Source of the DNA: Fistulifera solaris | Taxonomy: Eukaryota > Bacillariophyta > Bacillariophyceae > Naviculales > Stauroneidaceae | DNA: 64,000 nt | Direction: 5' to 3' | NCBI GenBank assembly: GCA_030295235.1 | Contig: AP026162.1 | Span: 1,178,001-1,242,000, forward strand | Shown: piece after piece, positions 11,479-23,480 of the stretch | How positions within the stretch are numbered: the first letter of the stretch is position 1 | Layout: the number at the start of each line of letters is the position of its first letter | Notes under the pieces: model-generated | Seen by the model: only the letters and a program-made list of their open reading frames with translations | The model's database searches: none | Told to the model about the DNA's origin: nothing | Translations under genes and position numbers: made by a program

Positions 11479-11813
11479 TTTGTATTGTTGTGATTCTTGT
11501 CAATTACAGTGGATTATTCATTCGTCTTGGATTTTTTTGTTGCAGTGTGCAATAAGTGCAGCAATGAAGTGCGGCGTCAGAAATCTGTAGAGAAAAATGA
11601 GTGGCGAATGACGTCATAACCGGCAATGATTCTACTTTTGTGTCCGTAGTACGTATGTCCATGTGAAACGCAGCGGTTGAAGTTTTCTCTCTCGATCGCC
11701 TCCAACCTCGAAAATGAAGAGCCTATTATTATTTTGTGTCGAACTCCAAAGAATTGCTTATTTTGTGAAGGTAAAAGCTTTTTATTACCTATTTAACAAC
11801 ACAAAAGTTCAGT
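11479..11813. other. Divergent promoter region
   Basis: This region separates the 5' ends of the acetyltransferase and the plastid dinucleotide-binding-like gene. No gene or repeat is seen in it. Confidence 0.5.
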
Positions 11814-13467
11814 ATGATGCTCGCGGGACGAATCGTGTGCATTCTAGCTGCCGCAACTTCCTATTCGGCCGCCTTTTCGGTGAACCGTTCGTACCGACCG
11901 TCCTCTCCCATGAAATTATACGCCTCGGCAAACTCGTTGGTGGTTATTTCTCCTCCGGGAGGCGTCGGTGAAGTATCCGCCGTGAAAGCTGCAGAAATGG
12001 GGGCGTCTGTTCGATGGTTTGTTGTTTCACAAACTGGCACAAAGGATGTTGTACTGTCAAAAGAATCACTCGACAATATCGCAGCAGCCGGAGGAGCCGT
12101 CGAATTGGCAGGGGCAGAAGCTTCTACTTTATTGTTGCCATCGGATGACCCTGCTTCAGCTGTTAAAGCTGTTTCGGCATGGTGTGGCTCGGCGCAGTCT
12201 ATCATTTGCACATTCGATGGCATGGCAGACGCGAGTTTGAAAGTTCAGAATCAAGATATTGTCAAAGTATGGGAGAATGCGATCAAAGTGGCAGCTCAAG
12301 AAGCTCAAAAGGGAGTATCAGGTACAAAGCTAACAATTTTGGACGCGATCGAAGACGAAGAAGACAAGAACAAGTCGGGAGGATTAGATGGACTCGTTAC
12401 TAGCCTTCTTGGTGGTGCAACACAAGTGCCTTCGACTCTGGGAGAGGCCTTGGCCGGCGGCCCGGTCGCTGTGACCAAACTTCGTCACGGACAGCTATTT
12501 GGGACTCCAGAGTCATCACCTGATTTTTCTCCGCTGGTTGGAGGGCCTCGAAAGAATCCAGAGCTTTGTGAAGAGTACACAATGAGAGCTGTGCGTGTCG
12601 ACCCGACACTCTCGGTATCTGGAAACGTTATGATGGGAAGTACCACTCGATCATCTCGGCACGCAGTAGGTGAGGCTGCTGCACTCATGGCACTCAAAAA
12701 GGTTTCATTCAAGGATGGTATTGATGTATGCGTTTCTTCTCTTCGTGGATCGGACAAGCCTACAATAGAGTTGTGGAACGAAGATTTCGCTCGCCTCGAA
12801 AAGGCACTCTCCACAGGTAGTGCAGCGAAGCTTTTGAAGCCGAATTTAGTTCCGTCTCGAATGTTGAACGATTGGCTGACTGGTTGGCGACTAAATGGGC
12901 CCCAGCCGTGCTCCGAACCTACGATATCGCAACAATCCGATCAGGCGCTCGTCCGGTTTATGCCAGGCGCTCGGCTGACGCTTCTGTCGACATTGTCTGG
13001 CAACAACTTGTCAATTATGAGTCGGTGACTGTGGGTACCATGACGATTCACGTTACTTCAAAGGGATTGACGGCTGTCCGAGGACCTGGAGATGCATCCA
13101 AAGGATTTGGGAATATCAGCAAAAAGCCTTTGTCGGGCGAAGACGTGTTGGTGCGGCGCCTTGCGGATGCTGCATCCCAAGCAGTAGAGAAAGGCTTGGC
13201 GACAAAGGTGAGTCAAAACATTTGCGTTTCTGAACGTGTCTCGTAAACACGTCTCAACGTTATGTCTCTATTCCTACTTCAGCTAAAGATAGAAAGAAAG
13301 CGGCTCCTGAACCGGCGAAAGAAGCTACCGTCGCCGTTACTTCTGTTAAGGCGGCAGGAACAGTTGAAAAAGAAACATCAAGCGATGCTGGTCCAAGACA
13401 GGCTGGTGCTAGAAGGTCGGCGGAACGAGCCCGTGGAAGTCGAGCTAATACAGATAAAAGCGAATAG
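11814..13467 (+). CDS. Plastid-targeted NAD(P)-binding-like protein, function unknown
   Basis: The precursor begins with a signal peptide ending in SYSAAFSVNRS, the diatom plastid cleavage motif with Phe after it. After the leader comes LVVISPPGGVGEVSAVKAA, a glycine-rich Rossmann-like loop, then repeated alternating helix and strand text. No catalytic YxxxK pair is evident, so enzyme activity is doubtful. Two frame problems occur. Near 12859-12862 one base appears missing; inserting it joins VPSR to NVERLADWLATKWAPAVLR. A 75-bp intron (13208-13282, GTGAGT...TTCAG) follows AAG, after which the credible Lys/Ala/Glu-rich tail (KDRKKAAPEPAKEATVAV to stop at 13467) is one base out of phase. The upstream body is well supported; the tail is inferred from composition. 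Confidence 0.7.
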
Positions 13468-13534
13468 CTGAACACCATTGATCTCTTTCTCGTCTCTTTA
13501 TTTTAAATTGTTATCGCACATGTTGATTATCTGT

Positions 13535-14370
13535 TTACTGTTTGGAGGTGAGCATTAACATGTCATCTAGGAGCCCTTGGTGGTGAATCTGATCTAATAT
13601 TGAGCCCCACGAAGATCCATCGGGGTAGGAGAGGACCAAACGTCTTGGCGTGTCCTCAGTGTCAGTATCGTCGCTAGAAAAGTGTCGAATATCAACATTC
13701 AATTGCTGGTCGGTAGGAACAGTAACATTTGACAGTCGAACCGGCCACTCGATCAATGATACACATTCACGAAAAACTACGTCCAGATTCAATGGAGCAA
13801 AGTCCTCCGGATGATCGCCGAGTCGATAGAGATCCATATGATGGATTCTGATTACGCAAAGCTCAGTGAGAAAATGGTCAAATACACAGGCACCTGAATT
13901 AATCAATCAACAACGTACTCAATATCCGATTCGACATTGTTTTCATCCACTTTTCTTGCCCGGTATGTATTCGAGAGCAGAAAAGTGGGAGAAGTCACGC
14001 GAAGGTTCCAGTCACCTGTAGCACCACGAACAAATCCCCTAGCAAAACTAGTTTTCCCAGCGCCCAAACTTCCCTCGAGAAGAATGATGGCACCTTCGGG
14101 ACGCTCCGTGTCAAGCAGTAGAGAAGCTAAAATCCCTCCAACGTCTTCCATATCCTCTGCCGTTGGGACGGAAAGGATCGTTTCATTAGAATAATTTTGG
14201 AGATCTCTTTGAGTTGTCAATGAACAACGCAATGATTGCCGCCACGTTGATTTTCCAGCGTATTGAGAGACGACCGGCAAATGGAAAGCTCGCGTGAAAG
14301 CGGCAGTAAAGTACATCGCGAACGTCAACAAAACAAGGGGGAGACATGAAAGCGAATCAATAAGATCCAT
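13535..14370 (-). CDS. tsaE: tRNA threonylcarbamoyladenosine biosynthesis ATPase TsaE, organellar
   Basis: TsaE is the P-loop ATPase that, with TsaB and TsaD, makes the t6A modification at position 37 of ANN-decoding tRNAs in bacteria and organelles. The Walker A loop is LLEGSLGAGKTSFARGF, followed by VTSPTFLLSNTY (switch region) and, in exon 2, IHHMDLYRLGD and VSLIEWPVRL, all family hallmarks. A 71-bp intron (13848-13918, GTACGT...ATCAG) splits a Glu codon and joins ESDI-E to IHHMDLYRL. ATG 14370 begins MDLIDSLSCLPLVLLTFAMY followed by FTAAFTRAFHLP, a signal peptide plus AF-type motif, so the plastid is the likely destination. The more upstream frame start at 14433 is a GTG and was not chosen. 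Confidence 0.9.
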
Positions 14371-14984
14371 CGTCGATTCCGGGCGAAAGACTTGTCGAAG
14401 GTAAGTTATTGATGAGCAATGATATAGCGGCACTCTAAATCTTGTTGTATCCTACCAGAATTTGTCTATTTTTGTTTGCCGATCGAAGAATGGACGACTG
14501 CGAACTGCGAGCGATTGTTATTTCTCCGAGTTGAGCTCGTGAACGAAAGGCATACCAGTACCGGGTACCGGTAGGTGGGATTGCTTAGCAATTTGAAAAA
14601 ACGCATGCCAGAAGAGTTACTTAGTCAACGGAACCTTTTCTTGTTGTAGGTTATTCTGTAGATAGCGAGGTCATTGGTCACTTAGTGAACCGGGCTACTC
14701 TTTTACATATATAGGCAAATTGTCAGAAAGAGGTGCCTTCAGCGTCTTCCGAGGTGCACATCATGCATGGCATAATGACAATGAAGTGGATGATCATAGA
14801 TCATAACAAGTATTAAGGTCTAATATTCAGAAACAAATCCTTTGGTTGAAACAGTTCTGTCCTTTTGATCGAATAAGAATTCGCTTGCAAGGAACTCTGC
14901 AGGATAACTATCGTAAGTCACTAGAAGCACGTGAGAAAAATGACGGCAACGTTATCTAATTTCGGATATTTTTTCAGGCCGACA
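14371..14984. other. Divergent promoter and 5' UTR with a probable UTR intron
   Basis: GTAAGT at 14913 and TTTTTTCAG ending at 14977 delimit a likely 65-bp 5' UTR intron of the coiled-coil gene, seven bases before its preferred ATG. A short palindromic string with ACCGGGTACCGGTA lies near 14557-14572. Confidence 0.5.
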
Positions 14985-17900
14985 ATGGACAAAAACTCCG
15001 CAATTCGTCAGCGTATGAAAGAGAGCCAAAGCAAGACTGTTCCTCAGTCGCTCGTTAGTGCCGAGAAGGAAAACGTCCCCAAAGCGCAATCTTCGTCGCA
15101 TGAAACGACTTCTCCGTTTGTGTCTTGTTATGCCAGCGGCGTCGATGAGAGTAGCTTTCACACCGCCGACGGAAAGAGTATCTTATCGAATCTGATGTCT
15201 CCAGTTTCAGGAAACAACAACGAAAGTCAGAATCAATCCTACTGGGCGATGGTCGGGCAATACAGCCTTGTTCATTCGAACAACAAGGAGAGTAGCAACC
15301 ACCAGATTATGAATGATTCCTTGATCAGCATGTCGCCTGCCGATAAATCGTCTCGCACTTGGTCGTGGCAATCGTCTCTCCTCCCGGATACGTCTATTAG
15401 TCCCATCAAATCAATGACGCCCCAGAAAACAGGCACGCCTGCTCTATCCGAAGACCCCACGAGATATCTGGAGGAATGGGAAAACGAAGCAGTATCTGAT
15501 CCGCAAGCGATCGTGGAGGTTGTTTCAAACAGTCAAGATGACTCGGATGTCGTATCCGATGCACTCAATGTTTCGGACGTGCTCTCGCCTGTCTCGGGTC
15601 CGACGCTTCTGGCGACCAAACAGTATTTGGAGAAAATTCAAAAACTCGAACTGGAACTCAGAGCTACGAAACGAAAAGTCGACGAGGAAATGTTGCGTCG
15701 AAACAAGATCGAACCAGGAGAGCTCGACCTCAGTCAATCGCTGGACAATGCGGCTTCGTCGAGCCACCAGCGACTTGTGGATCGTAACAAAACATTGGCC
15801 AAAGAAGTCCGCTTCGCAGATCAGACTTGTGTCGAACTATCGGGGAAAAATTCTGCTTTGGAAAGAGAAATCGCAGTACTACGCGAGCAACTGGATCATC
15901 TCCGTTGTCGAAATGACGCTCTTCAAGAGAAGACAGCTGAGTCACAGGCTCAATCACAACAGCTTCAGCAAAAGGTGGCTGACCTGGAATCTATTTGCTC
16001 AAAAAATGAACTTGAAGTGGCTCGCCTCAAGGACGAGAAAGAGAAGACGAACGAGGATTTGAACAAAGCGAAGGCAGATGCAGCTAGCTGGGAGTTTCAG
16101 TGCCAGTTCGTTAAAGACCAGCTCAATGAACGAAACGAGAATGCCGGTGTTCATACAAATCATCGCGCTGAGTCACAGGCGCAGTTGGCGATTGTTACTG
16201 AGGAAAGGAACGCGCTCCGAGCTAGTGCACAGCAGGTAGAAAAATATGTTGCTGACCTCGAGGGGGAACGAAATCAGCTACAGCGAGAGAAGCTGGAATT
16301 GACGACAATGAAGGAAGTACATTGTGCTGAAATCGATTCGTTGACCACTCTTCTTACGTCGACACGTGAACAGCTCGGCACAGCACAGAACGAGACTTCT
16401 GATGCAAGAAAGCAAGTCGAACGTCTAAGCAAGGAACTTGCTTTACGCGAAACCCAACACAATAAGCGATTGGCCGAATACGATACCGAACTTTCCCGTT
16501 TGCAAATGAACGCATCGTCGAAAGAGCAATCAATGGAGCAACAAAAGAATGAAGTCAGAAGTTATCAAGAGCAGATCCGGCTTCGAAATGAAGAGTTTGC
16601 GCAGTTGGAAACGCACATCACTAAAGTTCTCGAAGAAAAGAGAGACGTTGAGCTATTACTGGAGGAATCTCGCAGCGTCGTCGCGCGCCAAGAGAGTCAG
16701 TTGGCTGTCGCCCGCGATTCGCTCGAACAAAACGAGCGCAAACTGAAGAAAGTGGTCGATTTGCTTGCCAAGGCCGATCAGCGAGCCGACGAAGCACTGA
16801 GAAAGTTAATGGAAGGTGTGAAGAACGTTTTCGACAAAACGGACAGAATGGAAGCAGTGTTTGGAAACCAGGCTTCACAGCTTCATGACAGACTATGCAA
16901 CTTAAATATGCTGCTCAAGTTCATCAGCAACGCCATTGATTTCGACAACGAATCTTCTGTTGCATCTCATCTTTCACGAGGAAAGGAGAATGAGTTTGAG
17001 ATGGGGGATGTTTCAAGATCGCTTGCATTGAACGCGACTTTGAACTTGGAGAAAATGGAAGAGGCGAGGACATCGTTTTATGTTCAGCATGCCATGAGTG
17101 CGGATATAGTCGAATCTCCCTGTCTATCAACCGGTGAAAGAGCCGAATTATCGAGTATTCACGACGCTTCCCAGTTCTTTTCTGACGGAGCTAGCAAGTC
17201 GTCTTCTGAGGAGGAGCTTCAATTAGAGAAGAATGCACCATCTTGTTTACCCGTCACTCCCAGCGTCAAAGAAATAAAAGGTTCGGACCGCTTTCAAATC
17301 AAATCTTTCTTTGACAATGAAACCGATCTTTTCCCCGGCGAATTGCATGATCTGCGCATAAAAATGCAAAAATATAGGGATGAGCGCAACTCCCTTCTCG
17401 AAAAGCACGAGCTTCTAGGCAAGGAGAAGGCTGCGTTAGAAGCCACGCTGGAAACAAGAACCCGCGAGCTTAATTTCGAGCTCAAGCACAGTACTAGCCT
17501 CACGCAGGTTGTTGATGACTTGACAAGAAAACAAAAGGATGCTGATGAATACGTGACGAAGGTGAAACAAGAAAAAGAAGAAATAGCCCAAAAGCTTCAG
17601 ATGGTCGAAGACGAGCTACTCATGGAACAAGAGAGAATCACTGACTTGGTCAAAGATGTCCACAAGTTATTACAACGCCAAGGCGAGTCGTCGCACTATT
17701 CAGCCGAACTCCAAGAAATTCTTTTGCTCACTGAGGCAGAGAAGAAGAAGTACAAGAAGTCAATGAGCTTATTCTATAAACAGACAGCTCAAGCTGTCAA
17801 CACGATTCATGAGCTTGAGCATCGAATTCAAGAGGGTGATAATGCCTCAGGCAATATGGAGACCTATAGAACAAGGCTGATCTTGCTCGATTCGCGGCTT

Positions 17901-19609
17901 CGTGAGACAGAAGCAAAACTTCATCTATCAGAAGAATGTTGTTCGGCACTACGAGAACAGAACCTTAGCTACCAACAAGACTTAAATTCGTTGATGGAAG
18001 AGAAGAATGCTATTGTGCAGGATCGAAACAATTGCTTGAGTGAGTTAAGCACTCTCTCAAAGGATCTCGAAATTGTTACAAAGAATTCCAGGGAGCTAAA
18101 TTCGAGATTAGATACTTGCACGGCCAAGTTGTTGGTCAAGGATGACGAGTTACGAAAGCTTCAAGAAGAGCTGCTTCGATCCAATGCAGAGTTGGAAGAG
18201 TTCAAAGAATCTTTTTCCAAGAACAGCAGCGAGCTCTTTTGTGTCTCGCGCCGACAAACTGAAATTGAAGCGATCACAAAGCCGATGAAGGACGAGTACG
18301 AGAACAGGCTCTCCGAATCGCACCAAGAGTACCAGGAGGAGATCGAGCGTCTAGTCAGTGAAAAGAATTTGCTGATCAATGAATCTTCAGACCTTAAGGC
18401 GCAACTGAACCAGCAAGAAATCAAGCGTGGCGAAGTGGAGTTACGATTGGACCAAGTCTCGAAAGATCTTGAATATGCAAAGAAGGAACTAGCTGAACGT
18501 GACGTGGAATTGCAAAGCACGAAAGTTTCGCTGGATGAAGCGACCACATGCGTGATGGGACTGAAATCATCTTTTTTGGCATGCAACGAGAGACTTGCGA
18601 GTCTTACGGCTGCGCACACTGAGAGCGTTGTTGAGTTGGAACGATACAGGAATCTTCTCGAATCCGCTGATGATTTGGAATCTGCTGCGACGGCTCGTTT
18701 TCTCGATGCACAAAGTAAGCTTGAGCAAGTCCAGGAAGAGCGTGACTCTCTTCAGCTAGAGTACCAGGCCATGGTTGAAAAGCTACGAGATATTGAGGAG
18801 TATTACACAAAGCTTGAAGCGACTGCATCAAAGAAAAGCGAGAAAGAGGAGAAAAAACGTATTCAAGAGATTAAACGGCTGCAAGAAGTCCTCGAAATCA
18901 CTCGAGCAGAACTTGAAAGTCGTGATGCCCGTATTAAACAGCTTGTGCAAGAAGTTCGAAATTTGGAATCCACTTTGTCGACAATGAAGACAAAACAGGT
19001 CGAGGCTGATAGCACGGCCAAAAAACTGTGTGCTGCGTCTAAAGAGCTAGCAACCATCAAAGACGAATTGGATATTGTGCGAAGAGATGCGAGCGATAAG
19101 AGTCGACAATTGCAAGATTTCGCTGGGATCAAGGCTTCCTTGGAACTCAAAGTTCGCCGTCTCCGCGACCACATTCGAGAACAAGGAAAGAAAATCATTC
19201 GCTGGGAAGAATTTCACGAAAAAAGGATGCAATTTCTGGACAAAATCAGAGAATCAAACATGAGGACACGTGAAAGTGCAGCGAAATTAGCGCAGTTCTA
19301 TTCGGAAAGAGATCAGGTAAGTCTTGATGAATGAATCGCATCATCATTTGACGGGGTCACATCGTCTCATCAATTATTTTCACTTATTGTTATCAGCTAC
19401 GAGCAGTACCACGAACTCCGTGGACGACGACGGAACAAACAGATCTCAAATACCTCCATGAACAGCTTGAGACGGAACTTTTCGAGATTTCAAAGAACTG
19501 GCGCACGTCGTGCCACAATTTGCGTAGATCCAAAAATAAGATAACATTAATTATTGAGATAGTCTTGAACTACTTTGACTGCTTTATTCCACGATTTTGT
19601 GAAGCGTAG
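14985..19609 (+). CDS. Giant coiled-coil protein, about 1,510 residues
   Basis: Preferred start is ATG 14985 (MDKNSAIRQRMKESQ), just after a probable 5' UTR intron. Exon 1 runs to 19316, an 80-bp intron (19317-19396, GTAAGT...ATCAG) follows in phase 0, and exon 2 adds ~70 residues (LRAVPRTPWTTTEQTD onward) to TAG 19607-19609. Residues ~1-220 are Ser-rich and disordered, with many SP/TP sites (SPIKSMTPQKTGTP) of the type phosphorylated by cyclin-dependent kinases. From ~230 onward nearly all of the protein is heptad-rich coiled coil, broken around residues 680-800. Long rods of this type occur in centrosome, basal body, Golgi and chromosome-scaffold proteins; the sequence does not decide among them. 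Codon use and the long open frame make the gene certain. Confidence 0.85.
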
Positions 19610-20369
19610 GTCCTCTGATTGTAGCTACAACGGAAGAATTAGAGCCTCGCAAATTTCAATATCATTCGTCGCGCAAACTCCTGCAACGCCCGGCCGACGT
19701 ACCTGCTTTGTACTGCCACGCGATGATCGTATCTGTTCAGCAAGAACTTTCAACTGCCTCTCCCCAAATTCTTTATCAACGACATTATTTTAGATGAGAG
19801 CAAGTCCAGTTCGTTGAGCCATTAACATCATTTACTAGTTCATACCTCTAAAAGCCCATTTTTCCGACAATCTTGTTCTATGCGATATCTGTTCGTCCAC
19901 CATGAGGAACGATACTCCGGCAACGAGCGAACCCACAAAAAACGAAGGGATATGCATTTCTGTAAGTTGAAGATGAATAAACGATATGAAAGTATTTAAC
20001 ACCTTGTTACTTGCTAAATAATGCGACGATGGCGATCAATAAGGTCGCGATCCATCCTCACATCAAAAAAAAGTTCACTTAAGTTAAGCCTAACCCTAAC
20101 TGAGCAAATACCTTTGCAAATTTTAACGGATTGTATTACCAGAAAGATTGCGTTGCGACGACGTATAGCTAAATAGTCAGTACCGTAACAATAGTATAGT
20201 CAAAGGTGTAGGCGGAAAGCGGAAAATGTTGCGGTCGCATTTGTTTTCGTTGCATGTCAAAACAGACTCGACGATGACCTAGCTAGACACTATTCTCACT
20301 TGACCTTTCCTTTCCATTGTAAACCTAATAAGTCTCTTATCAATGCCTGCCGAAGTATAGTCAGATGAG
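19610..20369. other. Intergenic region with a telomere-like dimer
   Basis: No gene is seen. CCTAACCCTAAC occurs at about 20090-20101, two telomere-type units inside otherwise unique AT-rich DNA. Confidence 0.5.
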
Positions 20370-21094
20370 ATGAAAGAAACTGCTCTTGTTCATAGGAAGA
20401 TCGCCATTCTCGGCTTCCGCGCTGTGGGGAAATCAAGTCTGACAAGTGCGTTCGTCACTGGTGTTTTCTCAGAATCGTACGATCCAACAATAGAAAGTAC
20501 ACAACATAAAACAATAAGATTTCGAAAAGTCCACTTTGCGACTGATATAGTCGATACTGCAGGGATGGTGAGTGCTTCCGAGGAAAGTCTCTGTTTCTTC
20601 ACCTTTTATTTCTGCTAAACGGCTGGACACTTATACTTCCTTCTTTTAAGGACGAGTATTCACGACTCTCTCGGAACGCATCCCTGGGCGTCCACGGCTA
20701 TGCGTTGGTATTCAGCGTTGCATCGCGGCGGTCTTTCGACATCATTGGCCAAGTCAATGAGTCTCTACTGAACATGCTGGGCGATGCACCGGACGTCCCC
20801 CGAGTGCTGGTTGGTTGCATGAAGGATTTGACAGATCAACGTCAGGTGTCGCACATGGTAAGCGGATGGAATTGGATGCGTTTTTCTTTACTTTAACGAA
20901 CCAACTGAGACCTCAACGCGCCGTTCTCCAAGGACGCTCAAAAACTCGCGGATTCTCTAGGTATACCGTACGTGGAATGTTCGAGTAAAACTGGCGAGAA
21001 TGTCGCCGACGTCTTTCATACACTCATAAAAGAAATCGAAAAAGATGATGGACTCCTAGCAGACGCGGGAAATGAAGGATGTGACATTTTGTAG
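20370..21094 (+). CDS. RHEB: Rheb-like Ras-family small GTPase with CaaX end
   Basis: Rheb relays growth signals to TOR kinase at endomembranes. Three exons: 20370-20567, 20651-20857 and 20933-21094, with introns of 83 and 75 bp (GTGAGT...TTAAG, GTAAGC...CCAAG), all phase 0. G1 is GFRAVGKSS, matching Rheb's GYRSVGKSS and lacking the Ras glycine pair. The effector loop SYDPTIEST resembles Rheb SYDPTIENT. G3 is DTAGM-DEYS, with Met where Ras and Rheb have Gln. G4 reads GCMKD instead of NKxD, and G5 is CSSKTG. The protein ends CDIL, a CaaX box with Leu last, which favours geranylgeranylation. Rheb is the best family fit; a related Ras member is the alternative. The altered G3 and G4 may change GTP hydrolysis and nucleotide affinity. 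Confidence 0.85.
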
Positions 21095-21422
21095 CAAAGA
21101 GCAATCAAAGGTCGACTGTATATTGTACAAATGCGCGATTTCATACTTGTATGATTGGATAGAGAGAATGAATAATGATATCATAAATAGAGAGCCTTGG
21201 TGGAAATTGATGGCATTTACTACCTTGTAGCTTGTGTTTCGAAATCACCCCTTCTCGACGGTCTGGCATTAGCGACCATGACTGCGGTAAGTCGCGCTTG
21301 AGGTACGAGTCGCGGATCGGATGAAAAGCTATATTTGAAAAATAACAATTAAGTCTTACAGGTTATTCAAGGTATACCTGTGTAAAGTACTGATACAAGT
21401 AATTATTCGCTTTTCCTCCTCG
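21095..21422. other. Short intergenic region
   Basis: It lies between two genes on the same strand. I see nothing beyond AT-rich sequence and probable UTRs. Confidence 0.5.
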
Positions 21423-23432
21423 ATGACCACTTTTACACGTATTACGAAAAAGGCGAATGTTTTGAGAGATGGCGAGTATCTTGCGATCCGACAAAGCGCC
21501 GTAGTTTTGCGTCTATTGATTCATCGAGCCCGTCAAAAGCCCTTCAACAACCTGTCAATGAACACTGTAAAAATCTATGGGTCCACGGACGCCGATTGTG
21601 GATACTGCAAGGGCCAACGGGCAGCTATTGTCGACAAGACCAGTGAGGCCTGCTCCAAAGCCTACACGGTAGTTGCTTCAAATTTAGAACCGAGAATTTA
21701 CGAGGAACTCGTTAACAGAGGATGGAGAAGATCAGGTGTCGCTATATACAAACCAGATAACTGGAGCTCTTGCTGCCCAGCTTTGACTATCCGACTCCCT
21801 GTAAAACAGTTTTCTCCTTCACGAGGACAACGAAAAATTTTGAAAAGGATGGACAATCTGCTTTCTGGCGGCGCATCGACTCCCGACACAATCCTGGAGA
21901 ACCCAAAGTCAGCGTCTGCTAGCGTTCCTCCAAACGTAATTGATTTTCTTCAATCATCTGGCGTCCTATCGTCGCTTCAGCATTTAAGCGACTCAATCCT
22001 TTCTAAAATTCTTCTTCAGCACTGGCCTAATGTCAATTCGCATGGTGCTTTTCCACCGTTAAAGGTTCTTTGTAAGGAAGGAAATCGTAAAGGAAATCAG
22101 GACAAGATAAGGGGGAATCTTTCTCGCGTCACATTAATGTCGACAGTCTGCGCAATGATTGCAGGAAAGTCAAAAGGCGCAGTAGATCGTGACGCCCTGT
22201 CAGAAGCATTTGTTGTTGCTATGAACGAGTATTGTAAAGGGTTTCCTTTCTTTCCCTTGAAAGAAAAGATTGACGGGATCGACATAGCTTCGTTCAAAAG
22301 ACATCGCGTCGACGCTGCGGACGCAATTTCTGTTCTTAGTCTTGATCGACACGCGTCTTCTGGGCAACTGTTTTTCGAGCTTTCAATCCCAGATTTCCTT
22401 ATCTCAACGCAAGGAGACGCACAAGCATGCCCAGGAGAAACACAGGATGCGGATATGAAATCTCCACGAGAGGATAAAGTTGCTAGTTGGTGGCGTCGGG
22501 CCTATCCTCAGATATCATTACCGGTCTCACGGCCATTTCACTTATCCGTAACATCACTTCGAGCACATGAGTCGGCTTTAGATCCCGATGTTCATCGTCT
22601 ATATTGGAAGTATCAAGTAAAAGTGCACGGAGATACCGATCCTTTCGTCGACACGAACCAACTACCCAGTGCTTCTTCCGAATGGGCGACACGAGCTCCC
22701 TCTGGGTGGCGGGCAAAAGCAGATTCGGTCTTAGAATCGGAGTACTCACATTTACCTAGCGAACGCTATGAGCGCTTACGATCCAATTTTCGTTCGTTCT
22801 ACGAATTCTTGGTGGAAAATCCTTTCGTAAATAACAGCGAAAATGGCGGTGATACCGTTGAACAACAACTAGGGACTATTCACCAGCATTATAGACTAGC
22901 GAACGGATTGCTGATTGCTGTTGGAGTTGTTGATGTATTGCCACAGGGGCTCTCCTCAGTCTATCTTTTCTACGATCCAAGTTTCTCTGATGAACTTGTT
23001 CCTCTTGGGAAATATTCCATTCTCAAAGAAATTGAATGGACACAGAGTTCGGGATTGCCGTACTATTACCTAGGCTACTATATCGAAAGTTGCCAGAAGA
23101 TGAGATACAAAGCCGAATACAAACCAAGTCAATTGCTCTGTCCAACCACTTACGAATGGGCTGACGCTGACGAAGCAGTTTTAAAGTTGCAACGAGAAAG
23201 TCCCATCAAACACTGTTGTACTCTGTCAGACCAGCCTCTGGGTTATGCACCAGATGTTGACGTAGATGCATCCTTGACTCAAATTCAGATGGATATCGGC
23301 CAGGATAGCCCAATAACAATCGATATGCTGACTCCCGAAGGACAGGACATTGTCAAACCAATTCTACTAGAGTTCTTATCGGAAGCGAGTCCTCGAATAG
23401 CTATTCAATGCACGATTGATCTCAGGCCTTAG
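21423..23432 (+). CDS. ATE1: Arginyl-tRNA--protein arginyltransferase ATE1
   Basis: ATE1 transfers Arg from Arg-tRNA to N-terminal Asp, Glu or oxidised Cys and so marks proteins for the Arg/N-degron pathway. The N-terminal ATE domain shows CGYCKGQRAA, RIYEELVNRGWRRSG, YKPDNWSSCCPALTIRL and FSPSRGQRKILKRM, the conserved Cys-rich block linked to heme or Fe-S binding. The C-terminal domain shows GLSSVYLFYDPSFS, PLGKYSILKEIEW and LPYYYLGYYIESCQKMRYK, the typical GNAT-like catalytic part. The protein is 669 residues with a single exon, slightly longer than yeast or animal forms because of a variable middle (residues ~150-380). Met 46 is an alternative start; the first 45 residues are basic but not a clear targeting peptide. 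Confidence 0.93.
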   Translation: MTTFTRITKKANVLRDGEYLAIRQSAVVLRLLIHRARQKPFNNLSMNTVKIYGSTDADCGYCKGQRAAIVDKTSEACSKAYTVVASNLEPRIYEELVNRGWRRSGVAIYKPDNWSSCCPALTIRLPVKQFSPSRGQRKILKRMDNLLSGGASTPDTILENPKSASASVPPNVIDFLQSSGVLSSLQHLSDSILSKILLQHWPNVNSHGAFPPLKVLCKEGNRKGNQDKIRGNLSRVTLMSTVCAMIAGKSKGAVDRDALSEAFVVAMNEYCKGFPFFPLKEKIDGIDIASFKRHRVDAADAISVLSLDRHASSGQLFFELSIPDFLISTQGDAQACPGETQDADMKSPREDKVASWWRRAYPQISLPVSRPFHLSVTSLRAHESALDPDVHRLYWKYQVKVHGDTDPFVDTNQLPSASSEWATRAPSGWRAKADSVLESEYSHLPSERYERLRSNFRSFYEFLVENPFVNNSENGGDTVEQQLGTIHQHYRLANGLLIAVGVVDVLPQGLSSVYLFYDPSFSDELVPLGKYSILKEIEWTQSSGLPYYYLGYYIESCQKMRYKAEYKPSQLLCPTTYEWADADEAVLKLQRESPIKHCCTLSDQPLGYAPDVDVDASLTQIQMDIGQDSPITIDMLTPEGQDIVKPILLEFLSEASPRIAIQCTIDLRP

Positions 23433-23480
23433 ACCGATGCCTGCGTCTTGCACTGCAATGAAACTCCTACAAACTTTACT

